Positions 46,838 to 52,286 of a DNA stretch of 52,286 bases are shown here, piece after piece. Position numbers and translations under genes: made by a program. The stretch's first letter is position 1. Each line of letters opens with the position of its first letter. The notes under the pieces are model-generated. The model was given only the letters and a program-made list of their open reading frames with translations. It had not been told where the DNA came from and ran no database searches. The DNA lies in the NCBI RefSeq assembly GCF_001620365.2, contig NZ_LQMT02000005.1, forward strand, positions 68,151 through 120,436. The letters are read 5' to 3'. Source of the stretch: Amycolatopsis keratiniphila subsp. keratiniphila (lineage in GTDB: Bacteria > Actinomycetota > Actinomycetes > Mycobacteriales > Pseudonocardiaceae).

Positions 46838-47728
46838 GTGAACATGCGTGAAACCTTCCTGGAAGCCGCCGCCGAAGTGCTCGACACCGACCCGAACGTC
46901 GCCGTCGTGCTCGCCGACATCTCCGCGGCACAACTCGCCTTCGCCGCGAGGAAGCACCCCGACCGGGTGCTCAACGTCGGCATCCGCGAACAACTGATGA
47001 TGAGCACCGCGGGCGGGCTGGCGCTTGCCGGGATGCGCCCGATCGTCCACACCTTCTCGTCGTTCCTCGTGGAGCGGGCCTTCGAGCAGGTCAAACTCGA
47101 CCTCGGGCACCAGGACGTCGGCGCCGTGCTGGTGTCCTCGGGCGCGTCCTACGACATGCCGACGGCCGGGCGCACGCATCAGGCGCCCGGGGACGTCGCC
47201 CTCATCGACACGCTGCCGGGCTGGACCGTGCACGTGCCGGGACACCCCGAGGAAGCACGGCGGCTGCTGCTCGAATCCATCCCCGGCACCGGCCGCGTCT
47301 ATCTCCGGCTTTCCGCGCAGGAGAACGCGAAAGCGCATCTGGGCGCGGGGCTCCAGACGCTGCGCGAAGGCACGCGAGGAGTGGTGGTGGCCGTCGGGCC
47401 GATGCTCGACAGGGTGCTGGAAGCGACCGTCGACCTCGACGTCACCGTGCTCTACACCTCGACGATCCGGCCGTTCGACGCCGCCGGGCTGCGTTCGGCC
47501 GTCGAGGCCGCGGGCAGCACCGACGTCGTGCTGGTCGAGCCCTACCTCGCGGGAACCTCGGCGCACGCGGTGGCGGACGCCTTGTCCGAAACGCCGCACC
47601 GGCTGCTCTCGCTCGGCGTCCGGCGCGACGCGGAAGTCCGGATCTACGGCGAAATGGCCGACCACGACCTCGCGCACGGTCTCGACGCCGGCTCGATCGC
47701 CTTGTCCGTCAAGGAATTCCTCCGCTAG
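46838..47728 (+). CDS. Transketolase, C-terminal subunit
   Basis: The 296-residue partner of the preceding gene. It has the pyrimidine-binding and C-terminal transketolase domains, with NVGIREQLMMSTAGGLALAG containing the conserved Glu that activates thiamine diphosphate. GTG 46838 lies four bases after the previous stop, so the two are co-translated. Split transketolases of this kind are known in archaea and actinobacteria. Confidence 0.88.
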   Translation: MNMRETFLEAAAEVLDTDPNVAVVLADISAAQLAFAARKHPDRVLNVGIREQLMMSTAGGLALAGMRPIVHTFSSFLVERAFEQVKLDLGHQDVGAVLVSSGASYDMPTAGRTHQAPGDVALIDTLPGWTVHVPGHPEEARRLLLESIPGTGRVYLRLSAQENAKAHLGAGLQTLREGTRGVVVAVGPMLDRVLEATVDLDVTVLYTSTIRPFDAAGLRSAVEAAGSTDVVLVEPYLAGTSAHAVADALSETPHRLLSLGVRRDAEVRIYGEMADHDLAHGLDAGSIALSVKEFLR

Positions 47729-47738
47729 CGTCACCAGG

Positions 47739-48167
47739 ATGACGAAGATCCGCCCGCTCGCGCTCGGGGTCATCCGCCGCGGCGAAGACCTTCTCGTGTT
47801 CGAAGGCCGCGATCACGCCAAAGGCGAGACCTATCACCGTCCGCTCGGCGGCGGGATCGAGTTCGGTGAGACCGCCGCCGAGGCGCTGCACCGCGAATTC
47901 CAGGAGGAACTCGCGGCGGAGCTGACCTCGGTCGAGCAGATCGCCGTGCTGGAGAACGTCTTCACCTACGAAGGCAGGCCGGGGCACGAGATCGTGTTCC
48001 TGTTCACCGCCGACCTCATCGACAAGACGTTCTACGAGCGTGACGAGGTCGGCGTCGTCCTCGACGACGGCGCGCGCGTGCACTGGCTGCCGATGGCCGA
48101 CGTGGCGAGCGGCAAGGCGATCCTGTACCCGGACGGACTCGCGGACCTCCTTTCAGCGCAGGACTGA
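47739..48167 (+). CDS. Nudix hydrolase
   Basis: A 142-residue single-domain Nudix enzyme with an intact box: GGIEFGET followed by REFQEEL, matching Gx5Ex7REUxEE. The substrate is not predictable. ATG 47739 lies seven bases after TAGCGT, so a leaderless message separate from the transketolase operon is possible, although the gene follows by only 10 bases. Its last 15 bases overlap the convergent NIPSNAP gene. Confidence 0.87.
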   Translation: MTKIRPLALGVIRRGEDLLVFEGRDHAKGETYHRPLGGGIEFGETAAEALHREFQEELAAELTSVEQIAVLENVFTYEGRPGHEIVFLFTADLIDKTFYERDEVGVVLDDGARVHWLPMADVASGKAILYPDGLADLLSAQD

Positions 48168-48821
48168 GCGCGCGGTCGGGGCCAGTTCCAGCTGTTGCCA
48201 AGGGCGTTCGAGCTTGCCCGCGAGTTCCGCGCCCAGCCGGGCGAGGATTTCCCGGTGCTCTTCGGTGGCCTTCGAGAACCAGACGAACACCGTTTCGTTC
48301 TCCCGCACGGGAAGCCGGGGGAAGGTGTTCTCCGCCGGCTCCGTTTCGAAGTGGCCGAACGTGTCCACACCGGATTCCCGCAGCCTGGGGGCCACGGTAT
48401 CCGCGAAGTACGCGGAGAACTCCTTGACCGGGACGGCCGGATGGCACACCGTCGCCAGCACCCGGGAATCCCCGCCGCCGCCGGGAGCGGGGAAGCCGGG
48501 CCCGGACGGGCGCAGGAGGAGGACGTCCGAGGCGTCGATCATCGTCTCGTTCGCCGCCGGGCCGTGCGCACGCCAAACCGGCCCGCCGTAGAACGCCTCG
48601 AGCGCGGCCCGCCTGGTGGCCATGTCACGGAAACCGCGCAGCCACAGGAACTTGTCCGGCTCCGCCGGCTCGCGGAAGAGGCCGAACAAGCGCATGCCGC
48701 AGGCTTCCTGGCTCTCCACGAACTCGCGCTCGAAGAGCTCGATCAGCTCGTCCCGGCGGCCGGGGTGCAGGGTGTACCGGCGCAGCTCGACGACGGACTG
48801 GAACTCCGGGGAATCGATCAT
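48153..48821 (-). CDS. NIPSNAP-family protein
   Basis: A 222-residue protein with two ferredoxin-like NIPSNAP halves. VVELRRYTLHPGRRDELIELFE at the N terminus is the family signature, and a second related segment starts near residue 110. The biochemical function in bacteria is unknown. ATG 48821 is chosen because TATGGT lies exactly six bases before it on the minus strand. It overlaps the Nudix gene at the 3' end. Confidence 0.83.
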   Translation of the reverse strand: MIDSPEFQSVVELRRYTLHPGRRDELIELFEREFVESQEACGMRLFGLFREPAEPDKFLWLRGFRDMATRRAALEAFYGGPVWRAHGPAANETMIDASDVLLLRPSGPGFPAPGGGGDSRVLATVCHPAVPVKEFSAYFADTVAPRLRESGVDTFGHFETEPAENTFPRLPVRENETVFVWFSKATEEHREILARLGAELAGKLERPWQQLELAPTARSVLR

Positions 48822-48827
48822 CTGCGG

Positions 48828-48833
48828 ACCATA
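48828..48833 (-). promoter_or_regulatory. -10 hexamer of the NIPSNAP gene (leaderless)
   Basis: TATGGT on the minus strand is six bases before ATG 48821, the same hexamer and spacing as at the Lrp gene. Confidence 0.55.
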
Positions 48834-48865
48834 GAGGCACGCACCGACAAATTCCGGCGGACGGC

Positions 48866-50038
48866 TCAGCGGAAGGCGGCCAGCCCGGTGACCGACTGGC
48901 CGAGCGAGAGCGCGTGCATCTCCTCGGTGCCCTCGTAGGTCAGCACGGTCTCCAGGTTCGACATGTGCCGCATCACCGGGTACTCCAGCGAGATCCCGTT
49001 GGCGCCGAGCATGCCGCGCGCGGTCCTGGCGACCTCCAGCGCGGAGCGGACGTTGGCGAGCTTGCCGAAGCTGACGTGGTTGTGGTGCAGCGTCCCGGCG
49101 TCCTTGAGCCGTCCGATCCGCAGTGCGACCAGCCCGGCGCGGTTGACCTCCACGACGAGGTCGGCGAGCTTGCGCTGGGTGAGCTGGAAACCGGCCAATG
49201 GTTTGCCGAACTGTTCCCGGCTCAGCGTGTACTCCAGCGCGGATTCGTAGCAGGAACGAGCGGCGCCGACGACGCCGAACAGGATCCCGTAGCGCGCCTC
49301 GTTCAGACAGGACAGCGGCCCGCGCAGCCCCCTGACCTCGGGAAACGCCGCCGAATCCGGCAGGCGGACGCCGTCGAGCACGAGTTCCGCGGTCAGCGAG
49401 GCCCGCAGCGACAGCTTGTGCTTGACCTCGTTCGCGGTGAAGCCCGGCGTGTTCGTGGGGACGACGAAGCCGCGCACGCCCTCGTCGGTCTGCGCCCAGA
49501 CGACCGCGACGTCGGCCACGGTTCCGTTGGTGATCCACATCTTCGTGCCGCTCAGCACCCAGTCGGAGCCGTCGCGCACCGCGCGCGTCCGCATGCTGCC
49601 GGGGTCGCTCCCCGCGTCCGGTTCGGTCAGGCCGAAGCAGCCGAGCGCCTCACCGGCGGCCATCCGCGGCAGCCACTCCTGCTTGTGCTCCTCGGTACCC
49701 CATTTGTGGATCGCGTACATCGCCAGCGAACCCTGTACCGAGACGAAACTGCGCAGCCCGGAATCGACGGCCTCCAGCTCACGGCAGGCGATGCCGTAGG
49801 CGACGGCGCTGGTCCCGGCGCAGCCGTAACCCTCCAGGTGCATGCCGAGCAGGCCGAGCTGCCCGAACCCCTTGGCGAGCTCGGCGGCGGGCAGGACGCC
49901 CGATTCGTACCATTCGGCGATGTTCGGCAGCAGCTGGTCCTGGGCGTAGGAGCGCACGGCGTCCCGCATGGCCCGGTCCTCGGCGGAGAGCTCGGCGTCG
50001 AGATCGAGGAAGTCGCGCGGATCCGGGCTGCTGCTCAT
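48866..50038 (-). CDS. Acyl-CoA dehydrogenase, glutaryl-CoA dehydrogenase-like
   Basis: A 390-residue flavoenzyme with the three-domain acyl-CoA dehydrogenase fold. FGLTEPDAGSDPGSM and KMWITNG bind FAD and substrate. The catalytic base is the Glu at about 369 in TYEGTEEMH. LRSFVSVQGSL and EYPVMRHMSNLE resemble glutaryl-CoA dehydrogenase, which decarboxylates glutaryl-CoA to crotonyl-CoA in lysine and tryptophan breakdown. Substrate assignment is by pattern only. ATG 50038 is the start. No other lysine-degradation gene is nearby. Confidence 0.85.
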   Translation of the reverse strand: MSSSPDPRDFLDLDAELSAEDRAMRDAVRSYAQDQLLPNIAEWYESGVLPAAELAKGFGQLGLLGMHLEGYGCAGTSAVAYGIACRELEAVDSGLRSFVSVQGSLAMYAIHKWGTEEHKQEWLPRMAAGEALGCFGLTEPDAGSDPGSMRTRAVRDGSDWVLSGTKMWITNGTVADVAVVWAQTDEGVRGFVVPTNTPGFTANEVKHKLSLRASLTAELVLDGVRLPDSAAFPEVRGLRGPLSCLNEARYGILFGVVGAARSCYESALEYTLSREQFGKPLAGFQLTQRKLADLVVEVNRAGLVALRIGRLKDAGTLHHNHVSFGKLANVRSALEVARTARGMLGANGISLEYPVMRHMSNLETVLTYEGTEEMHALSLGQSVTGLAAFR

Positions 50039-50108
50039 GCGTCACTCCTGGTCGGCTCGTGGGGCACCTTCCCAAGAAGAAAACCACACACACGACCGGA
50101 GTCGAGTG

Positions 50109-50288
50109 TCAGCGATCGCGCCATCCGGTGGTCTTCGTCACCTGAACCGATGCCGTGGCCGTCCGGGCCGGGGCGGTGCGCCGCTTCTGCGCCGGGATCA
50201 GCAACTCCGCGAAGGTAGGAAAAGGCACGCTGTCGATGTCCTCGCGCCAGGCGTTGAGCAGGCGGGTCAGGTCGTCGGCGTCCTGCAT
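50109..50288 (-). CDS. Small acidic-start protein upstream of hisH
   Basis: A 59-residue protein starting MQDADDLTRLLNAWREDID and ending in a basic, Thr-rich tail (KRRTAPARTATA). The ATG has a perfect GGAGG ribosome site four bases upstream (50293-50297 on the minus strand). The short helix LTRLLNAWRED recalls small actinobacterial proteins of unknown function. It is divergent from hisH and lies 70 bases before the acyl-CoA dehydrogenase on the same strand. Confidence 0.65.
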   Translation of the reverse strand: MQDADDLTRLLNAWREDIDSVPFPTFAELLIPAQKRRTAPARTATASVQVTKTTGWRDR

Positions 50289-50396
50289 CGTTCCTCCATA
50301 AGTGCAGGGCGGTCCTGCGCCGGCCTTTCACTTGGAGTCGCTATTACCCAGAAGAGTGAAGGTCGAAACAGGGAATCCCGGGAAAATCGGGTCCGC

Positions 50397-50402
50397 TAGC
50401 CT
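50397..50402 (+). promoter_or_regulatory. -10 hexamer of hisH
   Basis: TAGCCT lies seven bases before the GTG of hisH. A GGAG between them may also serve as a weak ribosome site. Confidence 0.5.
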
Positions 50403-50409
50403 GGAGAGC

Positions 50410-51048
50410 GTGGCTACTCCTCGCGTGGTGATCCTGGACTACGGGTCCGGCAATCTCCGGTCCGCCGAACGCGCCGTCGAGCGCGCCGGCGCCGACGTCG
50501 AGGTCACCGCCGACCCGCATGCCGCGCTCGAGGCGGACGGCCTGGTCGTCCCCGGTGTCGGCGCCTTCTCCGCGTGCATGGACGGGCTGCGGTCGGTGTC
50601 GGGGGAGAAGATCATCGGCAAGCGCCTCGCCGGCGGCCGTCCCGTGCTGGGCATCTGCGTCGGCATGCAGATCCTGTTCGAGCGCGGGGTCGAGCACGGC
50701 GTGGAGGCGGAAGGCGCCGGTGAGTGGCCGGGCACGGTCGACCGGCTGGAGGCCGACGTCCTCCCCCACATGGGGTGGAACACCGTCCGCGCCCCGGAGG
50801 ATTCGCAGCTGTTCGCCGGGCTCGACGCGGACACGCGGTTCTATTTCGTCCACTCCTACGCCGCGCGGACCTGGGATCTGGACTCCGGCCTCGCCGGGCA
50901 GCAACCCAAGGTGACCTGGGCGAACCACGGCCAGGACTTCGTCGCCGCCGTCGAGAACGGGCCGCTGTGGGCGACGCAGTTCCACCCGGAGAAGTCCGGG
51001 GACGCGGGTGCGCACCTGCTGCGCAACTGGCTCCAGACCCTGTCTTAG
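50410..51048 (+). CDS. hisH: Imidazole glycerol phosphate synthase, glutaminase subunit
   Basis: Supplies ammonia from glutamine to HisF. The 212-residue class I amidotransferase has the nucleophile C83 in GICVGMQ and the His-Glu pair in TQFHPEKSG near 195. GTG 50410 starts the conserved [13 protein letters not shown] strand. hisA follows after nine bases. hisF is not in the window, and hisB lies 9.5 kb upstream. Confidence 0.95.
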   Translation: MATPRVVILDYGSGNLRSAERAVERAGADVEVTADPHAALEADGLVVPGVGAFSACMDGLRSVSGEKIIGKRLAGGRPVLGICVGMQILFERGVEHGVEAEGAGEWPGTVDRLEADVLPHMGWNTVRAPEDSQLFAGLDADTRFYFVHSYAARTWDLDSGLAGQQPKVTWANHGQDFVAAVENGPLWATQFHPEKSGDAGAHLLRNWLQTLS

Positions 51049-51051
51049 AGT
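51046..51051 (+). promoter_or_regulatory. -10 hexamer of hisA (leaderless)
   Basis: TAGAGT spans the end of hisH and is exactly six bases before the GTG of hisA, so hisA may have its own start of transcription. Confidence 0.55.
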
Positions 51052-51057
51052 GGGCGC

Positions 51058-51795
51058 GTGACTTTCACGCTCCTTCCCGCCGTTGATGTGGCCGATGGCC
51101 AGGCCGTGCGACTCGTCCAGGGCGAGGCCGGCACCGAGACCTCCTATGGCAGCCCGCTGGAGGCGGCGCTCGCCTGGCAGCGTGACGGGGCGGAATGGAT
51201 CCATCTGGTGGATCTCGACGCCGCGTTCGGCAAGGGCTCCAACCGCGAACTGCTCGCCGACGTCGTGGCGAAGCTCGACGTCCAGGTGGAGCTGTCCGGC
51301 GGCATCCGCGACGACGCCTCGCTGGAGGCCGCGCTGGCCACCGGCGCCCGCCGGGTCAACCTCGGCACGGCGGCGCTGGAGGACCCGGAGTGGACCGCGA
51401 AGGTCGTCTCCTCCTACGGCGACCGTGTCGCCATCGGGCTGGACGTGCGGATCACCGAGGCCGGGCACCGGCTGTCCGCCCGCGGCTGGACGCAGGACGG
51501 CGGTGACCTCTGGGAGGTCCTCGACCGGCTCGACCGCGACGGCGCGCAGCGCTACGTCGTCACCGACGTGAGCAAGGACGGCACGCTCCAGGGCCCGAAC
51601 ATCGACCTGCTCCGCGAGGTCGCCGCGCGTACCGACGCGCCGGTCATCGCCTCCGGTGGTGTGTCCAGTGTGGACGACCTCCGTGCGCTGGCCGCGCTGG
51701 CCCGCGACGGTGTCGAGGGTTCCATCGTCGGCAAGGCGCTCTACGCCGGCGCGTTCACCCTGCCCGAGGCGCTCGCCGCCGTCGCGGAGTTCTGA
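51058..51795 (+). CDS. hisA: Phosphoribosyl isomerase, PriA-type HisA
   Basis: A 245-residue (beta-alpha)8 isomerase of histidine synthesis. In actinobacteria this protein (PriA) usually also serves as TrpF in tryptophan synthesis. Catalytic acids are the Asp near residue 9-10 ([10 protein letters not shown]) and the Asp in [11 protein letters not shown] near 171-175. Phosphate-binding loops are VELSGGIRD and IASGGVSS. No trpF is seen in the window, and dual function is inferred from taxonomy. Confidence 0.94.
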   Translation: MTFTLLPAVDVADGQAVRLVQGEAGTETSYGSPLEAALAWQRDGAEWIHLVDLDAAFGKGSNRELLADVVAKLDVQVELSGGIRDDASLEAALATGARRVNLGTAALEDPEWTAKVVSSYGDRVAIGLDVRITEAGHRLSARGWTQDGGDLWEVLDRLDRDGAQRYVVTDVSKDGTLQGPNIDLLREVAARTDAPVIASGGVSSVDDLRALAALARDGVEGSIVGKALYAGAFTLPEALAAVAEF

Positions 51796-51798
51796 GCT

Positions 51799-51813
51799 TT
51801 ACCTCCGGGGTAA
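51799..51813. promoter_or_regulatory. Inverted repeat TTACC-N5-GGTAA
   Basis: A perfect 5-bp inverted repeat with a TCCGG centre lies between hisA and the DUF1330 gene, 62 bases before the latter's start. It may be a regulator site or a chance repeat. Confidence 0.35.
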
Positions 51814-51875
51814 TCGACGCCACGCGCCCGCTCGGTCAGGATTCCTTCCAGGACAACAAAACCTGGGAGGACATC

Positions 51876-52223
51876 ATGACCGCGTACGGTATCGCCCACC
51901 TTCGCCCCACCGGAGCACCGACCGAAGAGGTGCTCGAATACCTGGAGCGGATCCAGGACACGCTCGACCCGTTCGGCGGCAAGTTCCTCGTGCACGGGAA
52001 CGAGATCGAGGTCGTCGAGGGGGAGTGGCCGGGAGCGCTGGTGATGATCGGCTTCCCGAGCCTCGACGTGGCCCGCGAGTGGTACGCGTCGGCCGCCTAC
52101 CAGGAGATCCTGCACCTGCGAGCCGACCACATCCCGGGCGATCTGATCCTGGTGGACGGCTGCGGGCCGGACCACGATTCGGCGGCGATGGCGGCGGAGC
52201 TGCGGGCGCTACAGGCCTCGTGA
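51876..52223 (+). CDS. DUF1330-family protein
   Basis: A 115-residue ferredoxin-like alpha/beta protein with the DUF1330 pattern (YLERIQDTLDPFGGKFLVHG, then SLDVAREWYASAAYQEI). Function unknown; related folds are small monooxygenases or dimeric binding proteins. ATG 51876 has a GGGAGG ribosome site. It stands where hisF would often follow hisA. Confidence 0.85.
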   Translation: MTAYGIAHLRPTGAPTEEVLEYLERIQDTLDPFGGKFLVHGNEIEVVEGEWPGALVMIGFPSLDVAREWYASAAYQEILHLRADHIPGDLILVDGCGPDHDSAAMAAELRALQAS

Positions 52224-52241
52224 GTGGTAAGGACGGCCGAG

Positions 52242-52286
52242 GTTGCGAAAGCCACTTTCGCAACCTTCAACGTTGCGAAAGTGGCT
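52242..52286. repeat. Paired palindromic intergenic repeat, right copy
   Basis: A perfect palindrome GTTGCGAAAG-CCA-CTTTCGCAAC (52242-52264), a CTTCAAC linker and a second copy starting GTTGCGAAAG at 52272 that runs off the window. It matches the pair at 83-135 in order and orientation. Confidence 0.8.

Noticed and set aside
48153..49538. 461-codon minus-strand frame as an extended NIPSNAP protein
   Set aside because: The first 239 codons are Arg-rich and antisense-like within the acyl-CoA dehydrogenase gene. The NIPSNAP domain and a leaderless promoter place the start at 48821.

Overview
The window is chromosomal DNA of a high-GC actinomycete, most likely Amycolatopsis or a close relative in the Pseudonocardiales. 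That assignment is inferred from the strong G/C third-position bias, a BsaP-type biotin auxiliary protein, an actinobacterial HisA of the PriA kind, an NrtR-type NAD regulator, a type VII (ESX) secretion locus of non-mycobacterial layout, and short palindromic intergenic repeats. No tRNA, rRNA, CRISPR array, transposase or phage gene was seen.

Layout. 0-6.4 kb: a SulP/carbonic anhydrase fusion, the biotin genes bioD-bioB-bsaP, a DUF2567 membrane protein and an M48 peptidase. 6.6-11.7 kb: a LON-domain protein and NrtR on the minus strand, divergent from nadA-nadB-nadC, with a palindromic operator between them. 11.7-35.6 kb: the ESX region. It has a mycosin that has lost most catalytic residues, a minus-strand substrate operon (two Esx-like proteins, an EspC-like protein, a PPE-like protein, an alpha/beta hydrolase and a small partner), several secreted or accessory genes (S1 protease, CPT-like phosphotransferase, neocarzinostatin-like protein), eccC, a second substrate operon ending in eccD, eccE, and eccB coupled to two tandem response regulators. 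35.6-37.8 kb: an SMP-30 lactonase, an Lrp regulator and a nitrilase-family hydrolase. 37.8-41.1 kb: hisD-hisC-hisB and a 51-residue membrane protein. 41.2-50.3 kb: an MMPL exporter with its TetR regulator, a toroid-fold protein, KptA, SoxR, a split transketolase, a Nudix hydrolase, a NIPSNAP protein, a glutaryl-CoA-type dehydrogenase and a 59-residue protein. 50.4-52.3 kb: hisH, hisA and a DUF1330 protein.

How it fits together. EccB, EccC, EccD, EccE and the pseudo-mycosin would form the ESX machine. At least five helical proteins carry a YxxxD/E-type export signal and are candidate substrates. A 16-bp element, GTGGGTA-N4-TGCCG, occurs three times, only in the two divergent regions upstream of ESX substrate operons, and is the best candidate for a locus-specific control site. 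Other readable circuits are NrtR and NAD synthesis, SoxR and transketolase through a 19-bp-spacer promoter, and a TetR regulator with three operators spaced exactly 23 bp apart.

Many genes have a TANNNT hexamer exactly six bases before the start codon and no Shine-Dalgarno sequence, which indicates widespread leaderless transcription.
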